NCBI GenBank assembly: GCA_946800325.1 | Contig: OX326956.1 | Coordinates: 39,615,052 to 39,679,051 of the forward strand | DNA length: 64,000 nucleotides | Direction: 5' to 3' | DNA from: Luzula sylvatica | Taxonomy: Eukaryota > Streptophyta > Magnoliopsida > Poales > Juncaceae | In this document: positions 43,701 to 56,100 of the stretch, one piece after another | How the letters are laid out: each line of letters begins with the position of its first letter | Position numbering within the stretch: the stretch's first letter is position 1 | The notes under the pieces: generated by a model | Database searches by the model: none | What the model was told of the DNA's origin: nothing | The model's input: the letters and a program-made list of their open reading frames with translations, nothing else | Position numbers and translations under genes: made by a program

Positions 43701-44914
43701 AGGTTATAAGTTGTACGGTCTGAACAGTAGTCCTCTATATTACAGGTACATTCAGAAACAAAATTCTAGGCTTTATGTTGGTTGTTTTTGCTTCACTTTG
43801 TAATCTTGTGGGTAGAAATATAGTGTTCAATCAAATCAAATCAAATCCATTCATCACCAATTTTCATAAAATATCTTCAAAAAATAGAAGGAATTTTATA
43901 AATACTTAAGTTTGTTTTTGTAATTTATATATATTATTGTAGATAAAAAAGAAGTGTTCTTAAATAATTCCAAATCTGGTACTACAGGCACTAGAGTACT
44001 TTAATTAACTGGTTACAAAGTTGGAACTATTTCAACTAAATTAATAAATTATCTTTCCTGTACATATAAATCAACATAAAGAAAATGCAAACTGAAGATT
44101 CTAGTAGTAATTCAGAGCTGTCTGATTTCTTCCAGGGCCAATGTCATTTCTGCCTGGACAACTGCCACGTGTCACTTTGTTATAAGATATTATCAATAAT
44201 ACAAATATTGTTTTCGAGACCAAGTTTTGTGGTTAATAAAACAAATTTCAACGAAAGAAAAATCCAAAAATGATGGGAAAATGTGTGTAATGACTACGTG
44301 CGTGGTGTCAACTAGATCCACGTAGTTAGTCTTCCAAGGGCTTCAGATCCTCTATATTTTTTTTTACAAGAGTTTAACAGATTTTAGAATTTAATTTGAT
44401 ATAATTTTTTTAGCTTAATAATTTATTCTTTTCATTGCATATATAATTATAAGTAACCATAACATCCAAACAGTTAGACAATCTGAATAGATAATAGTAT
44501 AATTTACATGAAAAAAGTAAAATAATGTAGAGTACGTAGTTCTTTTGTGATATGAGAGTTTATTTTTATATGTTTAACGAAAATAATGTCTTTTTATTTT
44601 GTTTACGAGTTTAGGATTCCAAATGAATGGCGATCACCTGTAATCACAAATTGAAATGACATTTTTTTATTTATTTAATATATGGTAGCATGATTAAGTA
44701 TTATAATAAAAAAATTTGAACCACACACTCTATTAAAAAAAGGAAATTATTTTGAACTTCGCTGAAATGCACTCCAAATGATCCTGGATAGATAATAGTA
44801 TTATTTCGTTGTCCGCTGCCCGAAGAATTACATTCTTAATGCACTCCAGAATTATACAATGTCCGTTTGTCTGGTGTATTATCGTCCCACGCTAATCCTA
44901 TCCTCTATTCAGGG
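43701..44914. other. intergenic, nothing recognised
   Basis: AT-rich DNA; the 62-codon frame at 44085 has no recognisable domain. Ends with the 8 bp target duplication of the next element. Confidence 0.55.
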
Positions 44915-45650
44915 CAGGGATGTCAATGGGCCGGGTAGAAACCCGAACCCGCGGGTACCCGACCCGAACGGGGCGGGTAATACCCGAAAAAAATACCCGC
45001 GGGTCGGGTAATACCCGAAAACAAAATACCCGGTTCGGGTTCGGGTCGGGTTCGGGCGGAGTACTACCCGCCCCGCGGGTAACCCGAACCCGTACCCGAA
45101 AATTAAACCCTACACATCTACAGCCGCCGCCAAAGTCGTCTCCTTCAGTCCTCCTCATCTCCTTCGCCAATCGCCAGAGGCTTCTCCTTCTCCTCGTCTG
45201 AGTCGTCTCCACGTCGCCACGTCGTCGCCATCTCTACTACCTCCTACGACGACAACTCCAGCGTCGCCACGTCACCACGTCGCCAGCTTTGCCACGTCGC
45301 CAGCGTCGCGAGAGGCAAACCCTTCACGCGTCGCGACTCGCCACGTCGCCAGCGGTCTCTTCACGTCGCCACTTCTCGCTCTTTCTCCTCCAGCCGCGAC
45401 TCTCCTACTTCTCTCCTTCCTCATCTCCTTCTCGCTCACTTGATCTCTCGGCAGAGCTCGCTCTCTCTCTCTCTCTCTCTTTTCGGGTAACGGGTAAACC
45501 CGCGGGTATACCCGTTACCCGCGGGTTCGGGTTCGGGTATGAAATTTTACCCGCGGGTATTTTGGGTTCGGGTTCGGGTAATATCCGAAAATTCGGGTTC
45601 GGGTATGGGGGAGGCATACCCGAACCCGACCCGCCCCGTTGACATCCCTA
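44915..45650. mobile_element. hAT-like non-autonomous element with CGGGTA repeats
   Basis: 736 bp with inverted ends CAGGGATGTCAATGGG and TAGGGATGTCAACGGG and a perfect 8 bp TSD ATTCAGGG (44907-44914 and 45651-45658). Both ends are packed with CCCGAACCCG/CGGGTAATACCCG words. The GC-rich centre (about 45110-45480) has repeated CCACGTCGCCA, TCTCCTTC and a short CT tract. Frames of 70-117 codons on both strands follow the repeats and are not genes. Possibly the centre includes captured genomic sequence. Confidence 0.92.
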
Positions 45651-45658
45651 ATTCAGGG

Positions 45659-46782
45659 TTGGTCCTGGACTTTGGCCCAATAAACCTGAGCCACATGCCT
45701 CTCAAAACCCACAGCCTCCCTTTTTTCCTATCTTACCTATCATCCATATACTTAATGTATACTCTAAGAAACCAGGATCCTATTCTAGATGAAAGCGAAC
45801 CCGTAAGGTATGCACACAGAGCTGGAGCTAAGCGAAGTCCTACGACTCGAGCTGGAGCTATGCCCCACGAAAATTGATTGGACTAGAGCTAAGAGATACG
45901 ACTGGAGCTGGAGCTAAGAACCCGGAAGCCTCTGTCCAGCCCTCAAAGTTGCCAGAATCGCAAAAATTGCTCGCAAATTGAAAAAAAAAATCTCCAAATT
46001 TATTAAAATTAATGTTTTTGATATATTAATTAATAATATTATTTATAATTTAAGGGCAGGATAATTATGTTAAATGTGTATGTAAAATAGAAGTATCTAT
46101 AATAGGTGTCTAAACGGAATGTTTATTAAATAAATAGGTGTCTATTAAATAGAATAAAAGTATCTAGATAAACCAAGAGTTGTATTGAAATGGTGCATGT
46201 GATCTATAAATGCAACCCATCTCATATGTTTTTAGAGAGAGAAAATCTCCAGAAAAAAGTGAGAAAAATTCTGTGAAAAATTAGAGTAAGGAGTAGAGAA
46301 AATTATCTCACCCTTATCCCAACAAAATTTTCGAAAACAAACACAATGATACTAGCAAAACACTCAACGCCATGTTTGTCTTCTTAGATTCGTCGGATTC
46401 TAGGTTAATTCTCCATTTTTTTTACTTCATTCCCCCAATTTCTTCATTTTACATTTTCATCCTTGAAACTTCTCGCTTTTTCTGATTGTGACCACCAGAG
46501 AAGCAGCAGGATTTATGGAGGTAATTCATGTAGTTGGTAATGGAATTTGAGCCAATATGAAATCATTTTCTTGTTTATTAAACTCAAAATTTGAATTTTT
46601 GTTGGTAATTTCAACTATATCCGGACGACCCGAAAATGGGAGTAACTTTTATCGATGCAGTATTGATCTTTGGAGAGGTACGTTCTTTTTGGATCTTGTG
46701 AAATATTTGCTTTTAATTTCTTAATGGATTAATGGATTGAGATAAAACTAGCAAAAAAAAAAGATAGTTCTTTAGAAATACC
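45659..46782. other. intergenic with GAGCTGGAGCTA repeats
   Basis: Short tandem GAGCTGGAGCTA words at 45810-45920. The rest is AT-rich; the stretch 46200-46560 has mixed composition but no frame or domain I can defend. Confidence 0.5.
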
Positions 46783-47007
46783 TGAAGGAAATACAGTTTA
46801 GGATCAACGGGTAAAATGTACATATAAGGATACACGAACGTACGCGTTCGTGCAAATAATTAAGTGTACAATGGGATTGTGCACAAGTAGAATTCAGAGG
46901 ATATTCCGTTCTAACGGAATGATATATCCGTTCGAACGGAAGTACACGAGTTATGTGCAATAGAATTGTACATACTGAGCTCAGAGACAGAAGTCATTCC
47001 GTTCGAC
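46783..47007 (+). mobile_element. copia LTR 5' fragment
   Basis: Starts TGAAGGAAATACAGTTTAGG and continues ATCAACGGGTAAAATGTAC like the other U3 ends. It contains a palindrome doublet (CCGTTCTAACGG and CCGTTCGAACGG, about 22 bp apart at 46907-46940) and breaks off at CATTCCGTTCGACCCGGG. Confidence 0.75.
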
Positions 47008-47438
47008 CCGGGATTGATCACGTCTAGCTCCGAAACTTCGAAACCTCTACTCGTATCCACCCTGCCCGTCTCGTTGGAAAATCACCGTCTTGTACTGGCA
47101 ACGCGACGATCGACTCGAATCTTCATGTTCTCCTTCTTTCTACCTCTCTCTCCCTCGGCTTGCCATAATCACACCCGAAACTCTTTCGGGGTTCACGAAA
47201 CCTTGCCCAAGTCTCACCCGGCGGCTACGAAACCCTAACCCGAATCCCACTCGGAGGCTATGACCCGAACCCTAACCCGAGGTATATGTGGCGGCTAGGT
47301 ATTGTGTGCACTACCACTAGCTTGCGGCATAGGGAGGGCATGCCCATTTCTAGATGAGGGGGAGAGGCTTGATCATGTAAGGAAACATCATTAGGTCAAA
47401 ACCTAATTGGACTTGGCCAATGATTATTCTAATTAATC

Positions 47439-47440
<2 letters not shown>
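47008..47440. other. LTR-like or unknown GC-richer segment
   Basis: Includes CCTCTACTCGTATCCACC, also found in minus-strand copia U5 regions, then ACCCGAAAC / AACCCTAACCCGA words. Probably scrambled element sequence; no definite call. Confidence 0.35.
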
Positions 47441-47476
<36 letters not shown>

Positions 47477-47694
47477 GGAGGCTAAACTACTTAATTAAGT
47501 ACCAACATTTTGGTACTTAATGCTTTTCCACCATTGGATTTGCATGGAGATTTGTGTTTTTTCATGATAAACATGAAAGTTTGTGCACATCATTAAATAC
47601 ACAAATCTCGATGCAAATCTAATGGTGAAAAAACATTAAGTACCAAAATATTGGTACTTAATTAAGTAGTTTAGCCTCCCTCATATATATAACA

Positions 47695-47756
<62 letters not shown>

Positions 47757-47816
47757 CATGATTAATTAGAATAATCATATATATATATAGAGAGAGATAT
47801 ATATAATTAACATGAT

Positions 47817-47845
<29 letters not shown>
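47440..47845. repeat. (AT)n microsatellites
   Basis: Three AT-dinucleotide runs (about 47443-47473, 47696-47755, 47815-47842), separated by a foldback MITE and short unique DNA. A GAGAGAGATATA piece is near 47788. Confidence 0.9.
47474..47682. mobile_element. foldback MITE in an AT microsatellite
   Basis: 209 bp whose two halves are inverted copies over about 50 bp: GAGGGAGGCTAAACTACTTA on one side and its complement at the other, then AATTAAGTACCAA. It is flanked by AT repeats, consistent with TA target preference. Non-coding. Confidence 0.8.
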
Positions 47846-47848
<3 letters not shown>

Positions 47849-47859
47849 CTGTTTATATC

Positions 47860-49220
47860 AAGTATTATATGTTAATCTAATTAACATACATTAATTGGTA
47901 CATACACACATGTATTTTTCGACATGAATAATATCTCATGATTTCCTTTTATGCATATATAGCAAGGATAATATCCTTTGTCTGTTATTTGTATTTTCTT
48001 TTATTATAATTATGGAAAGAATAATATATGTATATCATATATGCATAGCAATATTCTTCCCTATTAATATTGAATAATATATTTATAGAAAGGATATACC
48101 ATGCATATCATATATGCATGATAATTCTCGGCTCTATATACATACATAATTATTTCCTAATTAATATCCATATAATCTCATATATAATTTTAATTAAAAG
48201 GGCCTAATATTTATTTATCCCATGTAAATAATTATCTCATATGTATTATTTACAAGCCCAAACATTTTTGGCTCAGTACAAATAAATTAATTCTTCTAAA
48301 ATAATACACATACATATATATCTCATATATATTATATGTATTTATTTATCTCGAATTACTACATGTCCATTTTGATCCTTGTCTATCTCATATACATATG
48401 TAGAGAACATGAATTCGTCCTACGAGATTGACACATTGGTGTGACCTAGTAGGTTCGATTAATTTGGCAACGAACTACACTCTTAGTTCGTAAATCATAA
48501 GGGGTCTCTAGTAAGACATTATGATCACCCAAATTACATCGAATGATCCGTGATCATTTCCTTGCAAGATAGTTACTGACTTAATCATTTTGTTCTGTAA
48601 TACTTGCTATTTATATCGTTATTATTATTATTATTTATATTTTTTATTATGGAATAAATATCTCTTGTTATTTATACATTTTTGCTTCATTTTATTGGGT
48701 CATTCTATGATAGAACATTTTTAAAAGGATAATTTTGGAATTTTTCAATTAATTGATATTTTTTCTTCGTATGTATGATAAATCTTTCTTATTTTGTGTA
48801 GCATTCATTGATAAAAACACAATTTATCATTACTATTAAATAGACAAATTTATGAAGTTGAAAAGTATAAAACAACTATCTAAATCTAAAGCCGGAAGGT
48901 ATATTGGACGTAGTCAGAATATTAGAAGCTGCCCGAAAAAAACGTTCCCCTCATATAATTTTATGACCATTTTTTTAAGCATGCGCTCCGTCACGTGGCA
49001 TTCTCTGATTTAAATGGGATGTCCGGAATGCATTGACTCCGGAGTGCGTTCACAACTTCCTTAAAAAATTGTTATTTTAGATATAAAAAATTATCATTTT
49101 TTTTTTAATTTTATCATTTTGTTTTCTTTTTTATCATATGATTGATCGTGCTTCTCTCCACCATTTTATCTTTGTTGCCTCCTTCCTAATTTGTTATGCT
49201 GTGATATCTTTTTTTTCATA
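47860..49220. other. intergenic, nothing recognised
   Basis: AT-rich DNA without identifiable repeats or genes. Confidence 0.55.
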
Positions 49221-49249
49221 TTAGCTTTTTCCCCGCGCAATTGCGCGGG
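49221..49249 (-). mobile_element. candidate Helitron 3' terminus
   Basis: On the minus strand: a perfect 18 bp palindrome CCCGCGCAATTGCGCGGG (49232-49249), seven bases, then CTAA followed by T. This is the hairpin plus CTRR-T ending of Helitrons. The body would extend to higher coordinates; I did not find the TC start or a helicase gene. Confidence 0.5.
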
Positions 49250-50084
49250 AGCCCTCGAGTTTGTCGTGATTATTCGCGCATCCGTGATTTGGTATCTTTT
49301 TAACCCCCTAATTTTTTTTGGATATTGTAAAAAATCCTCTATCTTTTCGTAAACTCCAAAAAAAAACGCTTTACCAAACTTTTATTTAAAAGTACTCCTT
49401 ATAGATGATATTAATTTTTTTTTCCAAAATACCCTCCAAATCTCATATGTAATAATTAAAAGTTATTTTTGTTATTTTTTATTAATTTTAAGAAAATTCA
49501 TAAACACTTCTTAACATGTAGTGATTTAAAAAAATTTTAATTATTACATATTTTGTTTATATAATTTTAATATTCCATTCTTTATTCATAAAAAACTAAC
49601 ATTAAATAATAATAAATAAACATCTTGCAAATATATTCATAGAAAATATCTATTTAAACATCTACTTTTTATTTTAGTTTTCCTTTTATGTATTTTTTAA
49701 TAGTTTTATGATATTTTATTTTTAAATATTTGCAAGATGTTCTTTTAATAATATTGTTCAACTTATTATAATTTTATGTTAGTTTTTCAAGAAAAATAGT
49801 ACATAAGTCGAATATTTGTAATGAATGAAATATTAAAATTATATAGCATATAACATATAGTAATTTTTTTTTAATTATTATATATTACAAAAAGTTTAAG
49901 AATTTTTTTAAATTAAAAAAGCATTTTTTTAAATGAATAATATGTAAATTAATTGTTTTTTACAATATCTAAAAATTTACGAAGTCTTTTGAAAAAATTT
50001 CAAGTAAAGTGGTGATAGGGAGGCATAATAAGGTGGTGATGTGGAGGCATGAGATGGGAGGAATTATTAATAATGTAATAAATG
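49250..50084. other. AT-rich DNA, possible Helitron body
   Basis: AT-rich with ATTTTTTTT and ATATAAT tracts; no ORF or domain. It lies on the body side of the candidate Helitron end. Confidence 0.35.
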
Positions 50085-50372
50085 ACCGAAATTTAAATTA
50101 AAAAGGACCAAAATGTTAATAAAAAGTACCAAAGTGTGAACTAAAACTGAAAAGGACCAATATATAAATAAAAAGAACTATAATATAAATTCAAAAATGT
50201 AAAAAAGGACCGACATGTAAATAAAAGAGGATCAAGATGTAAATACGAAGGACCAAAATGTAAGTTTCTAAACTTAAAAGGACAAAAATGTAAATAGAAA
50301 GGATAATGTAGTTTTTTCAACTAAAAAGGATCAAAATATAAATAAAAAGGACCAAAATGTAAATAATTTTTT
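50085..50372 (+). repeat. AAAAGGACCAAAATGTAAAT minisatellite
   Basis: Roughly ten to twelve degenerate copies of a ~22-24 bp unit built on AAGGACCAAAATGTAAATA. Internal minisatellites are common in non-autonomous Helitrons, but the link is only by position. Confidence 0.7.
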
Positions 50373-50394
50373 TTACAAAGAGGCCCCTGGTGAC

Positions 50395-51480
50395 GTGGCC
50401 TCATGTATGAGCTCCAATTTTGCAAACTTTATACATAAGTATAATTTCATTTTGAATTTCAATAGTATCTCACAATCAAATAAAAAGAAATTATTTGATT
50501 CTTCAAAGGAACTATTCGATTTTTCTGCTGGAATTAGGGAAAATTTTGTCCATAGACAAAATAACTTGGATATTACACACAATAAACACAAAAGTTTGGA
50601 ATTTTCGAAAATGACACTCTCAACTTTCAAAAGTTGAGAGTTTGTAAAATTTAATTTTTCTTGATACTTCACCCCATATTGCATCAATGTATTTATCCAA
50701 CATTTATAATATTATAAAAATCAAAATAAATATTATATTTCATTATCAAATTTGATAAAATTATATTTTATTTAAAAATAAACGCGTGCCTATTAAAAAT
50801 ACTCATATTTTATAACATGATATATTTAATAGTATTTTATTTCGCAAATAAAAATCATATTTTAAAAAATATTTTGTATAAAAAATTATTACATTTAAGT
50901 ATAAGATTATATTCTCATTGTGTTAATTTTAAAAATTATATTATATTTTTTTATAATATTTTATTTACAATACGTCATAATTTTTCGCAACTAAAAATAT
51001 AATTTGTAATATTTGTATCATTTTTGGAAATTTTGAAAAAAATTTAAACCATAATAATTATTAATTTGCGAAATAAAATACTATTGGATATATCGTTTTA
51101 TAAAATATGAATATTTTTAATAGGTACACATAAATTTGTAAAGGAAATATAATTTTCTAAAATTAATATTGAAATATAATATTTATTTTGATTTTTTGTA
51201 AATAATATAAATGTTTGGTATATACAATAATACAATATGGGGTGAAGTATCAAAAAAAATTAAATTTTACAAACTCTTTATTTTTCAAAAGTCGAGAATT
51301 TAATTTTTCAAAATTTCAAACTTTTGTGTCTATTGTGTGTAATTCCAAACATACTATGTCTACTGACAAAATTTTGCCTTTGAATTATCAATTTCATTTT
51401 AGTTTTACAAATATGATTGATGAAATAAACTCAATAACGAACACTCTAGTGTGTTGCCCAAAATCGAATTGATAGAACTC
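50395..51480. mobile_element. long inverted-repeat element (MULE-like, non-autonomous)
   Basis: Left arm about 50395-50860 and right arm about 51060-51480 are imperfect inverted copies. For example, CTTCACCCCATATTG at 50666 pairs with CAATATGGGGTGAAG at 51234, and ACACAATAAACACAAAAGTTT matches inverted sequence at 51320-51345. Each arm holds a CTCTCRACTTT/AAAGTYGAGAG palindrome (50617-50640 clear; about 51280-51300 decayed) like those upstream of the PMD gene at 62132. Arms of ~450 bp suit MULE-type TIRs. No coding region. Confidence 0.65.
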
Positions 51481-51540
51481 AATTTTAATGTTTGTTAGTT
51501 ATTTTTATAAACCACTACGCTTATCTTTGTGGGAGGCTTA

Positions 51541-51542
<2 letters not shown>

Positions 51543-51619
<77 letters not shown>
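51543..51619 (+). repeat. (GA)n microsatellite
   Basis: About 38 GA dinucleotides without interruption. Confidence 0.97.
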
Positions 51620-51621
<2 letters not shown>

Positions 51622-51829
51622 CTAATTCGAGTTGATTAAGAAATTATGATTTTACTCTTTAAATGAGTGCTTTATCAAAATAATTGTGCTAGAAGATTTA
51701 ATTAGGGACTTTACATTTGAAACAATCGTTTAATTTCAATCATTCGATTATAAGAGTATGTACGACAAAAAGAATGCATGGTACAATTTTTCTATAATGT
51801 CATTCAACCGACCAAAATGTATAATATAA

Positions 51830-52200
51830 TTGAAAAAGCAAATTAATGTCATAATTTGATGTCAATGGCCTAATAGCAAGTTCGTTGAATTTGAAAAAAA
51901 TATATATATATATATATGTTAGGAGAGTTTGTTGGTTCAAGTTTTGTTGGCATCAATTGATACATGACATATGAGCTTCTCTATTTATTATCGAAAAAAA
52001 AATATCATCATTTTATAATTGAAAAAGCAAATTAATGTCATCATTTTACGCCAATGGACCGACAACCAAGTTGGTTGAGTGTGAAACAAAATATTACGAG
52101 AGTTCGTGAGTTCAAATTTTTTTGGCATCAATTGATACATGACATATGAGCCTTCTTCATTTATTATAAAAAAAAATATATCATCATTTTATTTGGCATC
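51830..52200 (+). mobile_element. duplicated SINE-like (tRNA-related) sequence
   Basis: Two tandem units of ~185 bp. Each has an A-box-like AAGTTSGTTGA region after TCAATGG, a B-box-like GGTTCAAGTTTTG / AGTTCAAATTTT about 60 bp later, a GGCATCAATTGATACATGA 3' part and an A-rich tail. A third relative is at 59773. The split internal promoter layout suggests a tRNA-derived SINE. Family not identified. Confidence 0.4.
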
Positions 52201-52674
52201 AACTATGTCATGTTTGATGACCGAGTCACCGAGTTTTGACTACTAGATTTTGAAATTAGACTTAAAACTTGTCAAATCTATCATTTCCATACTCCAATTG
52301 TAGTGGATTTTTAATGAATTGAAATGGAATGAATGGTTACTATATAATCACAATAATTATAATTATGGAATGATTAAAAAATTACTTAACAATGTTAGTA
52401 AATTTCAAAATATTATAATATATTTTATTTATTGACAAAAAGATTACCATAAATCCAAACTATACATCACTTTTTCAATAATATATTGAATTATTTTTTC
52501 GAATAAAAAACTAATTTATTTTGAAAAATACGCATGACAAAAAAATTACTTCCAATAAAAGCTAAAAAAAAAACTCTTAAACATATACATGAAATAACTT
52601 AAATATAATTCAATTTTAATTTTTAAAATCTTTCAATCTACAATTCTAATGCTAATGCTAACATAATTACAAGT
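52201..52674. other. intergenic, nothing recognised
   Basis: AT-rich with no repeat structure or frame of note. Confidence 0.55.
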
Positions 52675-52838
52675 CAATGTTTTAAATTGCGATATAGCGG
52701 TCCATTGCGTTTGGATTGTAATTTACATATGATCACAGATATTGCGGCGATATTGCGACGTTATTTAGTAGATTGTGGTGTTGCGTTTTACAAATATTTA
52801 TTGGGATTTGCGTTATGACGGCGCTATTTAAATCACTG
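52675..52838. mobile_element. MITE of the CARTGTTTTAAATTGCG family
   Basis: 164 bp; left end CAATGTTTTAAATTGCGATA is identical to that of the 38368 element over 20 bp. The right end CTATTTAAATCACTG is an imperfect inverse. Internal GCGGCGATATTGCGACG words also match. Confidence 0.65.
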
Positions 52839-54390
52839 TTAATAATACAAAAGTGCATATTATTATAATAATATAGAAGCAATCATTTTTTTTCATTTTC
52901 ATACATCAACTTCCTATCGAGCATCTTATATGAGGGCAGCTTTTTAGTGTTTTGCCAAAGAATGAGTTGTCTTGGCAAAAGGACAAAAAACACAGCTTTC
53001 AAATTGTACCAAGTCATACAGAACTTTAGAGTCTAAAAAGGCAATATTTGAACAGGAAGATATAAAATAAACTTTTAAACAAACAAACGTGTTTTTTTCT
53101 TAGCATGTCACGTATATGTAATGTATCCAACAAATAAAAGAATTTATTGTAACCAACAAAATTATGAATTATGTTGCTATAAATATGTTTTTTTTATCTT
53201 TAATAAGGCTTTGGTTCTTGAATAGTTTGTTCATCCGTATAAAATTGGGGTAAATTTTGGTTTATGATAGCAGCAAACTTCAATTATGACGAAATTGTCC
53301 ATAATTAATATAGCGTCACTGTTCATTTGGTGGCTCGGAAAATCGAAGAGTGTGCATATTTAATATTTAATATTGGGTGTCAAAATCATATAATATATGT
53401 ATTTTTGTTTCATAGTCGAAGTTACTAAAAGTTATTTTTTTGTTATATACTTATCAATAAAAAGTGACATATTTATATTATATAACTATTTAGATCAAAT
53501 CTAATTAAATAATTTAGTCTATAATTGGAAATTGTTTTAAAATAATTAGGGATCCAACTAACTTCACCTTTTTCATTAAATCTTTCATTTTGCTTAAATA
53601 GAGCTGAATTTAATTTGGTACAAGTAGACAAGAAGTACGTGCCATACCCCATATGACATGGCAAAATACAAATGGAGTTAATACATTCTTTGAAAAAACA
53701 AATACAAGTACAATTAGTATTAAGAAATTTGTAGTACAAACAAACAGTACAAAAATATTTTTAAAAATAACCTTTTCAATATTTGAAAGCAATAAAATAA
53801 AATGATATTACATTATACTGAATTATCAAGTTTTTTTTATCAATCAACAGTTCTTGATCTTCTTTTACTGCATTTCATTTTCTAAGAAGAGAGGATATAA
53901 GATATAACTAACATTTTTTAGTCTCATTATGATAACCCTAATCATGTTAAACCAATCATTTGCGAATCTTGTTCTAACCTTGTTTTGGGACAGGCTTTTC
54001 ATAATAGTAGCTAAATTATTATATTGTCAACCAAATTCAAAATTGATATGATTTGCTGATGTGTGCTGAGTGGAGTAGTCTAATTAGTCTCTTGATCATT
54101 TCGATTTTCTAAATTTAAACTATTTACTAAGAGATTACTCGTGCTTCGCGACGAATTGGTTCCATTAGTTTTGTCATACACATAATATTTAGTTGTCAAT
54201 TTTGAAACAAACAGAACAATTTGTGAAAATAAAAAAATATCTATCAGTTTGGTAAATTAACATCTATCAGTTTTATTATCTTTTTAAAAGATTAACATGT
54301 AATTATTTTGAGGTAAAAATACAAATATATAACATGCTTATTAGTATGTATAATTTTTTAAAATTGTAGTTTTAAAAATACTAATAGTTA
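52839..54390. other. intergenic, nothing recognised
   Basis: AT-rich DNA; frames near 53473-53792 overlap each other on the minus strand and have no domain. Confidence 0.5.
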
Positions 54391-55308
54391 GACTTACAAG
54401 TCGTAAATTATAATAAACGGAAGGCAAAATAACCCAAGAAATAGAGAGGGAGAAATCTTTATTATGAATTGAATTGTTGTGGGTAAATAATGAACATTAA
54501 GCATGCTTATATAGATAGAGAATATAACACTCTTTGACCCAATTTGAATGCTTCCATGTGAATGTTTCAATGTGTATTTTTTAATGTCCATACGTCTCCA
54601 TGAATATCCAACCTTTCACATTCATACACGATCATATACATAATATATAAGTTATAATTCATACATTCATATTTATAACACTCCCATTTTAATGTATTGA
54701 TTTTGTACGCATAAAAAAATACCTCGTTAAAACCTTACCAAGTAAAACTCAACGGGACAAAAATCCTTGTGAAGGAAAAAAAAAGTACAATATTATTATG
54801 TTTCGTACGCAACATAAGATGCCTCATTAAAAATCTTGTTAGGAAAACCCGGTGGAACAAAATTATGACCCCCTCATGGATACAATTATTTCGAAAACAA
54901 ATTGTTTGAAAAACTTAGTTGCTAGTGATAAAGAAATTCCTTCGGGAAAATGTTAAATATATTTGTAATCATTGACAAAAATATTTAATATCCAATATCT
55001 ATCATCTCAAATTAATTTGTCTTTTCAAACTTTTCAAGAGTTTTAATAATCATGAATGAAAATATAATTGATTTGCAATAATTACACGTATATCAATTTT
55101 GATCATTAATATGGACATATAATCTTTCGTCAATATTAAAATTAATATATCATACACTCATATTATTTTCATTCATATAAAGATATTTGTTATTTAATAT
55201 AATATGTTTCGGGCATATCTCTCGAGTGATTAATTAATATGCTTCAGGCATTCTAGAATGCTTTCGGAATTTGCATGAATATTGCAATCCAATGAGTGTA
55301 TGAACAAT
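54391..55308 (-). mobile_element. possible old retrotransposon remnant
   Basis: Contains ACCTCGTTAAAACCTTACC, GTAAAACTCAACGGGACAAA and GCCTCATTAAAAATCTTG, words I associate with the end region of some plant copia elements read on the minus strand. No LTR pair or ORF remains. Tentative. Confidence 0.3.
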
Positions 55309-55517
55309 CACTACAACAGAACTATGTATCAGTGACGGGCCGCCTATAGAGGGTTTTAACGACGAGCATTATTTGGGACGGGTCTTAGGTAATGATTTGA
55401 AATTATTCCCGATGTAGTTTTTATAGTCGGCCCATCATAAAAAAACAATACGGATGGGGTCATTTGCGACAACCCGTATGTAAGAAGTTCAAAATACCTA
55501 TGACTGCCCAGCAGTAC
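55309..55517 (+). mobile_element. CACTA left-end fragment
   Basis: Starts CACTACAACAGAAC at 55309, followed by GACGGGCC, GGGACGGGTC and CGGCCCATC sub-terminal words. It is cut by the LTR that begins at 55518, so the right end is missing. Confidence 0.6.
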
Positions 55518-56100
55518 TGTTGAGAATCGTCACATCCCGCGCCTCATGTAGCGGTTGAGGAATGCGGAGCGGATTCCCTTATTCCAGGGTCACGCTATCG
55601 ATACGTCGTATGAACGCCTATGCAATATCGAATATCATGAGTCATACCTCGTGAAATTGATCACGAACTAAGGATTGACGTGTACATACAACTTTTCTTC
55701 CGTACGTTCACTCTGGGCGCTTCTCGTGCGTCCCACGCCCACAAGCTTTCGGTCCGGTAGTCTCCGTACGTCCCACACCCGCACTTCAACAGCCTTCTTA
55801 ACGATGTCTCTACTCCGTTTAGACCACAAACGAGGATCAAAGATATGATCGCCCCACCTGTATCCACGAGAGTCATTGTCTCTCAGTCACACACGAAACT
55901 GCCTAGACGAAACGCGTGTGAACTTAGTTAATCTTCTTCGATTATTGATCTCTAATGGAGAAAACGGTTTTCTCTTTTTTCTCAATTTTCTCTTGCACTA
56001 TTTTAATGAGTGTATGTCTTGTTAGAATGAACCTAGACTGTCTTACATATTGGATGAGAGAGAAACAACCTATATATACCATATAAGATAAGGATGGGAC

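Noticed and set aside
45405..45877. Frames of 70-117 codons in the CGGGTA-rich hAT-like element
   Set aside because: Frames run through the CCCGAACCCG repeats on both strands and over the element boundary; no domain is present.
51930..52130. tRNA genes from the A-box and B-box-like words
   Set aside because: No cloverleaf can be drawn, and the boxes are degenerate and duplicated with A-rich tails, so SINE-like is the better reading.
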